Of a stretch of 64,000 bases of DNA, positions 1 through 8,687 are shown one piece after another; the stretch's first letter is position 1, and every line of letters starts with the position of its first letter. A program made the translations under genes and the position numbers. A model generated the notes under the pieces. The model saw only the letters and a program-made list of their open reading frames with translations. It had not been told where the DNA came from and did not search any database. This DNA comes from Paraburkholderia sp. (GTDB taxonomy: Bacteria; Pseudomonadota; Gammaproteobacteria; Burkholderiales; Burkholderiaceae), in assembly GCF_028283785.1 (NCBI RefSeq), contig NZ_JAPWKB010000008.1, forward strand, positions 124,001 through 188,000, written 5' to 3'.

Positions 1-445
1 GCCTGCGTACGGTTACACGCTCGCTGTGCGTGACGCCTACCTTCAGTGGACGCGCGCGCGCAAACAGACGCCGATGCTCGTGGAGATCGAGTCGCATCCG
101 TCCGAGTCGGCCGGCTGTGATGCGGCGATGAAGATGCTGGCCGGCAAGTCGCCGCCCGACGCGATCTTCGCGTCGCTCGACCGCCTGGCGGCAGGCGTGT
201 TTCTCGCCGCGCAGCGACGCGGCATCGTCGTGCCCGACGCGCTGATGATCGCGGCGGGCACGGACGGCGCCGAGAGCCGTTCGGCTGCAATGCCCATTAC
301 CGCACTCGATCTGCGGCCGGAGGCACTCGGCAGTGCAGCCGTTTCAAAGCTGATCGCGAAACTCGAAGGCAGCGAAGATGCGGGCGGCGAGATGCTGTCG
401 GGCGACGTCTTGTTGCGCGCGACGACAGCACGTCACCCGACCTGA
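1..445 (+). CDS. LacI-family regulator, C-terminal fragment
   Basis: The reading frame is open at the left edge of the window, so only the C-terminal part of the protein is visible. The residues YGYTLAVRDAY followed by a segment on single-residue conservation (PDAIFASLDRLAAGVFLAAQ) match the second half of the sugar-binding-protein-like effector domain of LacI/GalR repressors. The later stretch, a D/G-rich turn followed by ITALDL and a closing helix, is also typical. The DNA-binding helix-turn-helix would lie upstream of base 1. The frame contains a GTG at 26, but this is unlikely to be the true start because similarity begins before it. The effector cannot be judged from the fragment. A strong hairpin follows the stop codon directly. 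Confidence 0.75.
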   Translation, partial: PAYGYTLAVRDAYLQWTRARKQTPMLVEIESHPSESAGCDAAMKMLAGKSPPDAIFASLDRLAAGVFLAAQRRGIVVPDALMIAAGTDGAESRSAAMPITALDLRPEALGSAAVSKLIAKLEGSEDAGGEMLSGDVLLRATTARHPT

Positions 446-447
446 GC

Positions 448-482
448 GAACGGAGGCAGGCAGCATCATGCTGTCTCCGTTC
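448..482 (+). terminator. Nested hairpin after the lacI-type gene
   Basis: GAACGGAG (448-455) pairs perfectly with CTCCGTTC (475-482), and inside it CAGCAT (461-466) pairs with ATGCTG (468-473). The structure begins two bases after the stop codon of the LacI-type gene. No T-run follows, so it is either a weak intrinsic terminator or an mRNA 3'-end stabiliser. Confidence 0.5.
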
Positions 483-524
483 CAGTCAATATAGTTAGGG
501 TTACTACACGGGAAGGAAGGCGAG

Positions 525-1754
525 ATGTTGAAAGAATATGCGTGGCTGACACGCGAGACGGACGATCCGACGCCGGGGACGCACGCGCAGGGTATGCGCT
601 GTGGGCAAATGATCTGGATTGCCGGGCAGGCCGATCTGACTGCCGCAGGCGAGATCGCTCATCCCGACGATCCACGCGAACAGACCCGGGGCGCGATGCG
701 GCGCGTCGACGATGTGCTCGACGAACTCGGCAGCGATGCGACCCAACTCGTCAAGTTGCTGTGCTTCTATGTCCCTGACGACGGCTTCGACGAGACGGCC
801 TGTCTTGCATCGCTTGCATCGATGTTGCCCGCTGGCGCGCGGCCTGCGGTCACGGTAATTCCGGTCGGTTATCTGTCGCATCGTGGGATGCGGGTGTTGA
901 TCGAAGGCTACGCAATGCAGGCCGCCGACGGCGCACGCCTGTCGCGGCAGTACGCACCGCGCGACAACGGTGAAGCATGGCTGCCAGCCCCTTTCGAAAC
1001 GGCGGTGCGCTGCGGCAAGATGATTTTTGTCAGCGGCCAGCTGGCTGTCGTGGACGGAAAGGTCGCGCATCCTGGCGATATCGTTGGACAGACGCGGCAG
1101 GTCATGCAGCAGATCGGCGGCGCGTTGGCTGCGTTCGGTGCGACCTTCGACGATGTCGTCAAGGTCAATCGCTGGTACGTGGGTCGTGGGTCCGTTGAGG
1201 ATTTCGAGCCGGCGGCGCTCGCGTGCGCCGCGCACTTCAACGAACCGGGCCCGGCGGCAACCGGCATCCCGCTTGCAAACCTCGCGCGCGAAGGCGAGCT
1301 GATAAGGATCGAAGTGGTCGCGATGCTCGGTGAAGACGGTGAGCGCTTGCCGCGCCGTCATGCGTGGCCCGATAGCCTGTGGGACTGGACGACGCATCTG
1401 CCGTACAAGCACGGCGTGAAATGCCACGACATGATCTTCCTCGGCGGCCAGGTTTCGCTCGACAAGCAGGGCCGTGCGGTCAGTTCTGGCGAGATGGCGT
1501 TGCAGACGCGCCAGGCGATGACTCACATCGGTACGATACTTCGCGAACTCGATGCCGACTATGCGGACATCTGCAAACTGACCACGATGTACGAGGGTCG
1601 TTGCGGCGTGGACGAACTCGATGTCAACCGGCGTGTGCGCTCGTCGTTTTTCGACGCGCCGCGTCTGCCGATGACGGATGTGCCGCAACCGGTGCTGGCT
1701 TATCCCGGCATGATCATCGAGATCGACGCATTTGCCGTGGCCGAACCCGACTGA
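525..1754 (+). CDS. Triple RidA/YjgF-domain protein
   Basis: This 409-residue protein contains three successive RidA-like repeats, at roughly residues 1-130, 140-275 and 285-409. Each has the family pattern of an early 'hGQ' strand (IAGQAD, VSGQLA, LGGQVS), a QTR-A/V-M helix and a closing hydrophobic strand (IEGYAM, IEVVAM, IEIDAFAV). Classical RidA is about 130 residues and forms trimers that deaminate reactive enamines/imines, so this chain could form a pseudo-trimer by itself. An Arg lies four residues before the conserved Thr in repeats 1 and 3, but a Gly takes that place in repeat 2, which suggests that not every site is catalytic. The start is supported by the purine-rich GGAAGG about 8 bases upstream. 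The gene converges on purA, 59 bases away. Substrate unknown. Confidence 0.85.
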   Translation: MLKEYAWLTRETDDPTPGTHAQGMRCGQMIWIAGQADLTAAGEIAHPDDPREQTRGAMRRVDDVLDELGSDATQLVKLLCFYVPDDGFDETACLASLASMLPAGARPAVTVIPVGYLSHRGMRVLIEGYAMQAADGARLSRQYAPRDNGEAWLPAPFETAVRCGKMIFVSGQLAVVDGKVAHPGDIVGQTRQVMQQIGGALAAFGATFDDVVKVNRWYVGRGSVEDFEPAALACAAHFNEPGPAATGIPLANLAREGELIRIEVVAMLGEDGERLPRRHAWPDSLWDWTTHLPYKHGVKCHDMIFLGGQVSLDKQGRAVSSGEMALQTRQAMTHIGTILRELDADYADICKLTTMYEGRCGVDELDVNRRVRSSFFDAPRLPMTDVPQPVLAYPGMIIEIDAFAVAEPD

Positions 1755-1783
1755 CGGACAGCACTGCGCTATCGACCCGTCAG
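1751..1783. terminator. Hairpin between convergent ridA-like and purA genes
   Basis: CTGACGG (1751-1757, including the stop codon region of the RidA-repeat gene) pairs with CCGTCAG (1777-1783) across a 19-base loop. The position between convergent genes fits a bidirectional terminator, but there is no T-tract and the loop is long, so support is modest. Confidence 0.3.
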
Positions 1784-1813
1784 GCTAGCCAGGCCAAAGT
1801 CCAGATGCCCCGC

Positions 1814-3118
1814 TCAGCGTCGCGTCCGCTCCGCTTCGTCGAACGGCGACCGCAGCACAATGGCGTCATCACGTTCAGGACCCGTGGTGACCATTGCTAC
1901 CGGAATGCCAACCTCCTGCTGGATCGCCTCGATCAGCGCGACGGCCTGGCGGGGCAGGTCGCCATATGACCGGATGCCGCGGGTCGAGCCTTCCCAGCCA
2001 TCGAAGCGCTTCAGAACCGGCTCCAGGCGACATTGCTCGGCGTGGGTGGCAGGCATGTAGTCGATGCGCTTTCCGTCGAGCATGTAGCCTACGCACACGT
2101 CGATCGAGTCGAATCCATCGAGCACATCCAGCTTGGTCAGCGCGAGCAGGTCGATACCGGCTACTTTGCTGCTCTGGCGCAGTTGCACCGTGTCCAGCCA
2201 GCCGCAACGGCGCGGGCGGCCGGTGTTGACGCCATATTCGCCGCCGCGCTCGCGGAGCATGTCACCGAGCGCGCCGTCCACTTCGGACGTGAACGGGCCT
2301 TCGCCGACACGCGTCGCATAGACCTTGCTGACGCCGAGCACCGGCCCCAGGTGCGACGGCGCGATACCGGTGCCGCTCGCCGCACCGGCGGCGATCGTGC
2401 TCGACGACGTCACATACGGATAGCTGCCCCAGTCCACGTCGAGCATCACCGCTTGCGACCCTTCGAATACCGTGCGCTTGCCCGACGAATGGGCGACGTC
2501 GAGTTGCTCCCAGACGCGTCCCACGAACGGCAGGATTCGGGGGGCCATCGCAAGCAGATCGCTGAGCATCGGATCGCGCTGGAAAGGTTCCAGACCGAGG
2601 CCGCGGAACCACGCGTTATGGTACTCAAGCAGGACGTCGAGCTTTTGAGCAAGCAGTTCCGGTTCGGCGAGATCGCAGACGCGCAAGCCACGGCGGCCAA
2701 CCTTGTCCTCGTAGGCCGGACCGATGCCTCTTAGCGTCGTGCCGAGCGGCTGCGCGCGCAAGCGTTCCTGCGCGGCGTCGAGCGCGCGATGGACCGGCAG
2801 CACGAGCGTAGCGGTCTCGGCAATCTGCAGCACTTCTGGTGTGACGCTGATTCCCAGTGCCGCCATGCGCCCGATCTCCGCCAGTAACGCTTCGGGGTCG
2901 AGCGCGACGCCGTTGCCGATCAACCCCAGCTTTCCGCGCACGACACCGCTCGGAAGCAGCGCGAGTTTGTAGGTCTTGCCGTCCACCACCAGCGTATGGC
3001 CCGCGTTGTGGCCACCGTTGTAGCGTGCGACGATGTCCGCCTTTTCGGCCAGCCAATCCACGATCCGGCCTTTTCCCTCGTCGCCCCACTGAGCGCCAAC
3101 CACAACAACGTTCGACAT
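1814..3118 (-). CDS. purA: Adenylosuccinate synthetase (diverged paralogue)
   Basis: Adenylosuccinate synthetase joins IMP and aspartate at the expense of GTP in AMP synthesis. The 434-residue length is normal. The GDEGKG loop with catalytic Asp13 and Lys16, His41 in GGHNAGHT, the Gln of FEGSQ, the Arg residues of TGRPRR and the KLDVLDG guanine site are all present, so the enzyme should be active. It departs from the usual consensus at otherwise steady positions: FEGSQAV for FEGAQG, GTTLRG for GTTGRG, and VDWGSYPY for the usual hydrophobic-D-H-G-T-YPY. The typical beta-proteobacterial neighbours of housekeeping purA (hisZ, hflKC) are absent. I infer a second, specialised copy. The gene is divergent from a LysR gene and probably controlled by it. 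Confidence 0.9.
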   Translation of the reverse strand: MSNVVVVGAQWGDEGKGRIVDWLAEKADIVARYNGGHNAGHTLVVDGKTYKLALLPSGVVRGKLGLIGNGVALDPEALLAEIGRMAALGISVTPEVLQIAETATLVLPVHRALDAAQERLRAQPLGTTLRGIGPAYEDKVGRRGLRVCDLAEPELLAQKLDVLLEYHNAWFRGLGLEPFQRDPMLSDLLAMAPRILPFVGRVWEQLDVAHSSGKRTVFEGSQAVMLDVDWGSYPYVTSSSTIAAGAASGTGIAPSHLGPVLGVSKVYATRVGEGPFTSEVDGALGDMLRERGGEYGVNTGRPRRCGWLDTVQLRQSSKVAGIDLLALTKLDVLDGFDSIDVCVGYMLDGKRIDYMPATHAEQCRLEPVLKRFDGWEGSTRGIRSYGDLPRQAVALIEAIQQEVGIPVAMVTTGPERDDAIVLRSPFDEAERTRR

Positions 3119-3147
3119 AGCGTAATCTTCCTGGTGACTTTATTGAA

Positions 3148-3167
3148 CAGATCTGGAGCCAGATCTG
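3148..3167. promoter_or_regulatory. Perfect 9-2-9 inverted repeat, candidate operator
   Basis: CAGATCTGG (3148-3156) and CCAGATCTG (3159-3167) form a perfect inverted repeat separated by AG. It lies 30 bases upstream of the purA start in the 143-base region shared with the divergent LysR gene. It may be a binding site for that LysR protein or a hairpin in the purA leader. A second palindrome, ATATCGATAT, lies at 3208-3217 nearer the LysR gene. Confidence 0.45.
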
Positions 3168-3261
3168 CGGTCAATCAGGTCAATATAGCGGCCGGGCGTA
3201 GTCGCGAATATCGATATAAACTCATTAGAATTGTCAGGAAAACTCACATAGAGATCGTCTT

Positions 3262-4161
3262 ATGCCGCGCCGTCTGCCCCCGTTGAACGCATTACGCGTA
3301 TTTGAAGCTGCCGCCAGGCTCGAGAGTTTTTCGGCCGCCGCCAATGAGCTTTGCGTCACGCACGGGGCCGTGAGCCGGCAAGTGGGACAGCTGGAAGCGT
3401 GGTTCGGACACGACCTGTTCGAGCGTCGGGGCCGACGGGTCGTACTTACGACGCCGGGGCGCGTTTACCTGTCGGAGATATCGGCGGTGCTCGACCGGAT
3501 CGAACTCGCCACCAACGAACAACTCCGGATTACCCGGCAGCAGATCATCCGGGTCAATGCGCCGACCACGTTCGCGTTGCGCTGGCTCTTGCCGCAGTTG
3601 TCGAACTTTCAGCTGGCCAATCCCGCAGTGGAAGTCCGGTTGACCACCTCCGACGAAGCGATCGAACGGCTGCGCGGCGAATGCGATGTAGCGATTCGCG
3701 GCAGCGAGCAGAAAGCGGCGGGCTACGTGGTCAACGAGTTTCTGTCGGAAGTGCGGTTGCCGGTGTGCTCCCCGAAGGTGTTGGAGTCGCATCCGATCCG
3801 GAATGTGTCGGACTTGAAGCATCACACGCTGCTGCACACGGCGACCTATCCCGGCCTGTGGGCCGAATGGCTGGCGGCGTGCGGGAACCCCCGGCTTGCC
3901 GCGCGCAACTCCCAGCAACTGGATCACTTTTATCTGACGCTGCAAGCCGCGATCGACGGCTTGGGTATCGCGATGGGACCGACCGCGCTTGTCGCCCTCG
4001 ATGTCGAGGAGGGCCGTCTCGTGTTTCCGTTCGACGGCCCCGCGTTGCCCGCATGGCGCTACTGCAGCTATGTTCACACTGCCCGCGTTGAAGACCCGGC
4101 CATCAATATCTTTTTGACGTGGTTGCGCGAGTTGGGGCAACGGTTTTCGCGCACGGTGTAG
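3262..4161 (+). CDS. LysR-family regulator (GcvA-like)
   Basis: This 299-residue LysR-type transcription factor has an N-terminal winged helix-turn-helix (LNALRVFEAAARLESFSAAA, then VTHGAVSRQV) and a C-terminal periplasmic-binding-protein-like effector domain (about residues 90-295). The start PRRLPPLNALRVFE is characteristic of the GcvA/AmpR branch. It is transcribed away from purA with palindromes in between, the usual arrangement for a LysR protein controlling itself and its divergent neighbour. It could instead act on the downstream kamA operon. Effector unknown. Confidence 0.9.
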   Translation: MPRRLPPLNALRVFEAAARLESFSAAANELCVTHGAVSRQVGQLEAWFGHDLFERRGRRVVLTTPGRVYLSEISAVLDRIELATNEQLRITRQQIIRVNAPTTFALRWLLPQLSNFQLANPAVEVRLTTSDEAIERLRGECDVAIRGSEQKAAGYVVNEFLSEVRLPVCSPKVLESHPIRNVSDLKHHTLLHTATYPGLWAEWLAACGNPRLAARNSQQLDHFYLTLQAAIDGLGIAMGPTALVALDVEEGRLVFPFDGPALPAWRYCSYVHTARVEDPAINIFLTWLRELGQRFSRTV

Positions 4162-4520
4162 CGCATATCGCTTTGCCCGGCTTCGACTGCGTGAACATGA
4201 AACGCCGCCATTTCTTTCGAAATGGCTTCCAATACTTTCAATCTGCTTATAAGCGATGCGGTCATTAACCTTGGCCGCCGATTAGCTAATCGCATTCCAC
4301 GCATAGCGATATTTAATTTCAGAAATAATCCGCCTGCCATGTTCATTTGGCGTGCGCGCCATTACAGTCTGATTGCGCAAATTACGGCCGGTCTGATTAA
4401 GCCGCTAATTGCCGATATGAGTCTTATGCTTTTAAATGCTTTCGATAGTCCGTTTCGTTTATCCAATATTGCGCCCGACAAAATAAATGGCGCAAAGAAT
4501 AAATTTACGAGGGCACTGGA
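4162..4520. promoter_or_regulatory. AT-richer leader with palindromes before the kamA operon
   Basis: This 359-base stretch holds no convincing gene and is visibly richer in A and T than its surroundings. It contains a perfect 8-base stem with a 4-base loop (GCCATTTC 4207-4214 / GAAATGGC 4219-4226), which may end the LysR transcript. It also has the 10-base palindrome GCTTATAAGC (4245-4254), the 14-base palindrome CGATTAGCTAATCG (4279-4292), and a looser pair GCAAATTACGGC / GCCGCTAATTGC (4377-4388 / 4401-4412). It most likely carries the promoter and operators of the kamA operon. The GAGG at about 4510 is the ribosome site for the next gene. Confidence 0.5.
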
Positions 4521-5915
4521 ATGCAGAACGACGCAACGCTCAGGTTTAAACCGTACACGCGGCAGACCGTCCGGCAGACGCCGGAGTGGTCGAAGCTCTC
4601 CGCCGATCAGCAAGAGGCCGTCGATATAGTCGGCCGCGTACTACCGTTCCGGGTCAATAGCTACGTATTGGGCGAATTGATCGACTGGCAGCAGATTCCC
4701 GACGATCCCATTTTCAGGCTCACCTTTCCGCAAAAAGAAATGTTGCGGGACGAGGAATACGATCAGCTTAGAACGCTGATTCGATCGGGTAATTCTGAAC
4801 CCGAGATCGACAAACTGGTTCACAAGATTCGTCTGCGAATGAACCCGCATCCCGCCGGGCAACTGACGCATAACGTTCCTTATCTGGACGGTATTCCGTT
4901 GCAGGGAATGCAGCATAAATATCGCGAAACGGTTTTGTTCTTTCCGAGCGCCGGACAATCCTGCCATGCGTATTGCACGTTCTGCTTTCGCTGGCCGCAA
5001 TTCGTCGGCATGGACGAGTTCAAATTCGATGCGCGGGAAACGTCGCATCTCGTCGAGTATCTGAAGCGCCATAAAGAAGTCACCGACGTGCTCATCACGG
5101 GCGGCGATCCGCTGGTCATGAATGCGCGCTCGCTGGCGGAATACCTGACGCCCTTGCTGACCCCGGAGCTTGCTCATATCCAGAATATCCGGATCGGCAC
5201 GAAATCGGTGGCGTACTGGCCGCAGCGCTTCGTGACCGACAAGGACGCCGACGATCTGCTGCGCGTGTTCGAGTCGGTCGTCGCGTCCGGGCGCAACCTG
5301 GCGATCATGGGGCACTACAACCATCCGAACGAACTGGAGCCCGAGATCGCGCAGCAGGCCGTGCGCCGGATCATCGGCACCGGCGCGACCGTCCGGATGC
5401 AGGCGCCGCTGATCCGCCATATCAACACGGACCCTGACGCATGGGCGCGGCTCTGGACGCTCGGCGTCAAGCTCGGCGCGGTGCCGTATTACATGTTCGT
5501 CGAACGTGATACCGGCCCGAGCGATTACTTCAAGCTCCCACTGGCGGATGCGTACGACATTTTCCAACGCGCGTACCGGCAGGTGTCCGGCCTCGCGCGA
5601 ACCGTGCGCGGCCCGTCGATGAGCGCATTTCCCGGCAAGGTGATGGTGGACGGCATCGTCACCATCGGCGGAGAAAAGCTCTTTGCCTTGCAGTTTCTCC
5701 AGGCGCGTAACCCCGAATGGGTGCGTCGTCCGTTCTACGCGAAGTTCGATCCGCAGGCGACCTGGCTCGACGACCTGGTGCCCGCATTCGGCGAGCGGAA
5801 GTTCTTTTTCGAGGACGACGCGCCGCAGCCGCCCGCAGGCAAGCGCGTGATTCCCGTTCACGTGGCGGGCACCGGGCGGGTGGACGAAGCCGATTTCGTG
5901 GAGGCCGCGCAATGA
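4521..5915 (+). CDS. KamA-family radical-SAM aminomutase
   Basis: This 464-residue protein resembles lysine 2,3-aminomutase, which moves an amino group from C2 to C3 using S-adenosylmethionine, a [4Fe-4S] cluster and PLP. The cluster motif CxxxCxxC is present as Cys148, Cys152 and Cys155 (CHAYCTFC), followed by the GGDP motif typical of SAM binding. Lys373 in FPGKVMVDG sits where the family binds PLP. The substrate could be lysine, glutamate, arginine or another amino acid; this cannot be read from the sequence. The gene has GAGG about 9 bases upstream of its start and opens a coupled operon, so the product is probably a beta-amino acid used by its partners. Base composition in the first few hundred bases is less GC-rich than downstream. 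Confidence 0.85.
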   Translation: MQNDATLRFKPYTRQTVRQTPEWSKLSADQQEAVDIVGRVLPFRVNSYVLGELIDWQQIPDDPIFRLTFPQKEMLRDEEYDQLRTLIRSGNSEPEIDKLVHKIRLRMNPHPAGQLTHNVPYLDGIPLQGMQHKYRETVLFFPSAGQSCHAYCTFCFRWPQFVGMDEFKFDARETSHLVEYLKRHKEVTDVLITGGDPLVMNARSLAEYLTPLLTPELAHIQNIRIGTKSVAYWPQRFVTDKDADDLLRVFESVVASGRNLAIMGHYNHPNELEPEIAQQAVRRIIGTGATVRMQAPLIRHINTDPDAWARLWTLGVKLGAVPYYMFVERDTGPSDYFKLPLADAYDIFQRAYRQVSGLARTVRGPSMSAFPGKVMVDGIVTIGGEKLFALQFLQARNPEWVRRPFYAKFDPQATWLDDLVPAFGERKFFFEDDAPQPPAGKRVIPVHVAGTGRVDEADFVEAAQ

Positions 5916-6784
5916 AGCGTGATGTCCCGTTGACGCCCGACCGCTACGAAGTCTACGCAGTCCGGTACGCGACGCACGCGGCCCGGCGCAGTGCAGAAAA
6001 CTATCTCGGCCACGATCCGCACGGCAATCGCGCGATGCCGCTCGATTTCTATTTCTGGGTGATCCGCAACGCGCAGCGCGTCGTGCTGGTCGATACCGGT
6101 TTCAAGTCCGAACTGGCGGTCAGGCGTGGCCGCGCTTACTTTGGCGAGCCGGTCGCGCTGCTCGCAAAACTGGGCATCGACGCGGCCGATATCGAGGACG
6201 TCGTGATTACGCATATGCACTACGACCACGCAGGCAATCTCGATGCTTTTCCGCGCGCGCGCTTTCATTTGCAGGAAAGCGAGCTTGCGTTTTGCACTGG
6301 GCGTTGCATGGGCCATGCGGCGTTACGCGGACCGTTCGAGCCGCAAGACGTGGCGCAGGCGGTATTCCGTCTGTTCGAAGGGCGTCTGCGTTTCACCGAC
6401 GGTGACAGCGAACTGTTCCCCGGCATCACGCTGCATCAGGTCGGCGGCCACACGCCCGGCCTGCAGGTGGTGCGGGTCGCGACGGCGCGCGGCCATATCG
6501 TGCTCGCGAGCGACGCCGCGCACTACTGGGACAACCTTCGCGCCCGCCGGCCGTTTCCGATCGTGATCGACGTGGGCCGGATGCTCGACGCGCATGCGTT
6601 GATCGAGCAGCTCGCCGATGGTCCCGACCATATCGTGCCCGGCCACGATCCGCTCGTGCGAACGCGCTTTCGCGCACTGCCCGGCGAGCCGGACATCGTT
6701 GCACTTCACGAAGCACCGCTCGGCAAACCGGCGCATCAGCACGCCGATCACGTCGCCGACGCGCTCACTGTCGAATCGGATTGA
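5912..6784 (+). CDS. Metallo-beta-lactamase-fold hydrolase (AHL-lactonase-like)
   Basis: This 290-residue protein has the HxHxDH zinc motif (His101, His103, Asp105, His106 in THMHYDH), a third His in GGHTPG, a bridging Asp in LASDAAH and a final His in VPGHDP. This set and the length match the AttM/AiiB-type lactonase branch of the fold. It may open a lactone or hydrolyse another ester or thioester, and there is no luxI/luxR pair nearby to argue for quorum quenching. The start overlaps the aminomutase stop by four bases (ATGA), so a role in the same pathway is likely. Cytoplasmic; no signal peptide. Confidence 0.85.
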   Translation: MKRDVPLTPDRYEVYAVRYATHAARRSAENYLGHDPHGNRAMPLDFYFWVIRNAQRVVLVDTGFKSELAVRRGRAYFGEPVALLAKLGIDAADIEDVVITHMHYDHAGNLDAFPRARFHLQESELAFCTGRCMGHAALRGPFEPQDVAQAVFRLFEGRLRFTDGDSELFPGITLHQVGGHTPGLQVVRVATARGHIVLASDAAHYWDNLRARRPFPIVIDVGRMLDAHALIEQLADGPDHIVPGHDPLVRTRFRALPGEPDIVALHEAPLGKPAHQHADHVADALTVESD

Positions 6785-6794
6785 GGAGACACGT

Positions 6795-8687
6795 ATGACA
6801 TTGACGAACGTCACTCTGGTGGGAATGGGGCCGCGCGGTCTGAGCGTGCTCGAACGGATTCTGGAGCATGCGCAGCGCGTGCCGCCCGATGCGCGTCTGC
6901 ATATCGACGTGATCGACACAGGCGAATGTGGTCAGGGCTCGCATCCATCGCGTCAGCCGGATCATCTGCTGATCAACACGGTGGCATCGCAGATCTCGAT
7001 GTTTGCGCCGATCAGCGTCGCGGGCGGCGGCAGCTGCGGGCCCTCGCTGGTCGAATGGGCGGCGGCGAGCGGCTATCGCCGGTTCGGGCAGCGCTTTTTG
7101 CGGGTCGAGGACAGTTCGGGCGCGGCGATCACCGAGTTCGATCATCTGCCGCGCAGCCTGCTTGGCGAGTATCTCGCGTGGATGTACGACCGCGTCGTGA
7201 GCCTGTTGCCGGAACGGATCACGGTCGTGCATCACCGCACCCGCGTGGTCGATATCGAGCCGCGCGGGGAGCGCTTTCAGATACGGCTCGACAACGGCTA
7301 TCTGTATCCGACGGACTTCGTGTTTCTGTTGACCGGCCACGGGCGGCGAAAGCCCACCATCGACGATCTTCAGGCATCCGGGTTCGTGACCGGGCACGTG
7401 CGCCGCAATCCGAAGCTGGGTTATTTCGCGTCGCCTTATCCAGTGACCGGATTGTCGAGCATCCCCGCACAGGCAACGGTCGCGGTGCAGGGTTTCGGCT
7501 TGACGTCGCATGACGTGATCTCGGAGTTGACGTTGGGGCGTGGCGGCCGCTACATCGAGACCAGTGAAGGCTTGCGTTACCGGCCTTCAGGCAAAGAGCC
7601 CAAAATTCTGCTGTTCTCGCGAAACTGCCTGCCGTTCGCCGCGCGGGGCGTGAACCAGAAAGGTTTGACCGGCAAGCATCGGGCGCGCTTCTTTACACCG
7701 GATGCGATCCGCACGCTGGCGGACGGCGCGAGACAGGCGCGCAGCGATCCACGCATCGACTTTCGTGCGCACGTGTTGCCGTTGATCGTCAAGGAAATGG
7801 CCTATGCGTATCGCAGCGCCGCCCTTCAGCAAACAGTCGATCCATCGACATTCGACGCGACGCCCGAAGAAAACGCGGCGATCGAATCGATCCTTTGGCC
7901 GTTGAAGGGGCGACGCTTCGAGTCGGCGGACGCGTATCGGGCGTTTTTCGATGCGCAGTTCAAGCACGACCTCGAGCATGCGTTCAAAGGCAATCTGTCG
8001 AGCCCGGTGAAAGCCGCCACCGACGTGTTGCGCGACACGCGCGATGCGTTGCGTACAGCGGTCGAATCCGGCGGACTGACGCCCGACTCTCACCGATATT
8101 TTGTCGAGGAATTCAACGCGATCACCAATCGCGTCGCATTCGGTCCACCGAAGCAACGCAACGTCGAGTTCCTCGCGTTACGTTCGGCGGGTCTGCTCGA
8201 TCTGGCCGGCGGCCCGGGCGCATCGGTCACGGGCGATCCGCAGCGCGCGCAGTTCCGGATCGATACGCCGTATGTGGACGGGGTGTCGCAATGTTTCGCC
8301 GACGTGCTCATCGCCGCGCGGCTCGATAGCTATTCGCCGCTCACGGACGACTCGCCGCTGACCGACACCCTGTTAGGTCGCGGTCTGATCCGTCCGTATC
8401 GCAATGGCGATTACCACCCCGGCGGCATCGATATCGATACGCAATCGCGCCCGCTCGGACGCGATGGTCGCCCGCATCCGCGCATGTGGGCGATCGGCTT
8501 CGTCGTCGAAGGCCCGCATTTCTATACGCATGCGCTGCCGCGTCCGCAGATCGCCTCGCGTCAGACCGCCGACGCCGAGCGTTGCGTGCTGCAACTGTTC
8601 GATGCCGTGAATGCGGCGGATCGAACCGCGCGGACCGATCCGGCACGCTCGCCCATCAGCGCCGGCGACCTCCAGGAGACCGTATGA
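6795..8687 (+). CDS. FAD/NAD(P)-binding protein (NAD_binding_9 type)
   Basis: This 630-residue protein begins with a Rossmann motif (VGMGPRGLSVLER, residues about 8-20) and continues with the long FAD/NAD(P)-binding domain seen in uncharacterised bacterial proteins of the PF13454 type. A second nucleotide-binding glycine region appears near AVQGFGLTSHDV, and the C-terminal third contains a GVSQCFADVLIAARLD segment. The family is presumed to hold flavin-dependent oxidoreductases or N-hydroxylases, but no member guides the reaction here. The start at 6795 is chosen for GAGGAG just upstream and for the position 10 bases after the hydrolase stop; a longer frame upstream overlaps the previous gene. 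It is the largest protein of the operon. Confidence 0.75.
   Translation: MTLTNVTLVGMGPRGLSVLERILEHAQRVPPDARLHIDVIDTGECGQGSHPSRQPDHLLINTVASQISMFAPISVAGGGSCGPSLVEWAAASGYRRFGQRFLRVEDSSGAAITEFDHLPRSLLGEYLAWMYDRVVSLLPERITVVHHRTRVVDIEPRGERFQIRLDNGYLYPTDFVFLLTGHGRRKPTIDDLQASGFVTGHVRRNPKLGYFASPYPVTGLSSIPAQATVAVQGFGLTSHDVISELTLGRGGRYIETSEGLRYRPSGKEPKILLFSRNCLPFAARGVNQKGLTGKHRARFFTPDAIRTLADGARQARSDPRIDFRAHVLPLIVKEMAYAYRSAALQQTVDPSTFDATPEENAAIESILWPLKGRRFESADAYRAFFDAQFKHDLEHAFKGNLSSPVKAATDVLRDTRDALRTAVESGGLTPDSHRYFVEEFNAITNRVAFGPPKQRNVEFLALRSAGLLDLAGGPGASVTGDPQRAQFRIDTPYVDGVSQCFADVLIAARLDSYSPLTDDSPLTDTLLGRGLIRPYRNGDYHPGGIDIDTQSRPLGRDGRPHPRMWAIGFVVEGPHFYTHALPRPQIASRQTADAERCVLQLFDAVNAADRTARTDPARSPISAGDLQETV

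Noticed and set aside
504..1688. Long minus-strand open frame opposite the RidA-repeat gene
   Set aside because: It is an Arg/His-rich mirror frame typical of high-GC DNA and lies over a gene with clear repeats and a ribosome site.
4222..4629. 135-residue plus-strand frame upstream of and overlapping the aminomutase
   Set aside because: No ribosome site or family pattern, and it runs out of frame into the aminomutase gene.
5912..6784. Quorum-quenching lactonase
   Set aside because: The motif fits, but the operon partners point to biosynthesis or catabolism and no quorum-sensing genes are seen.
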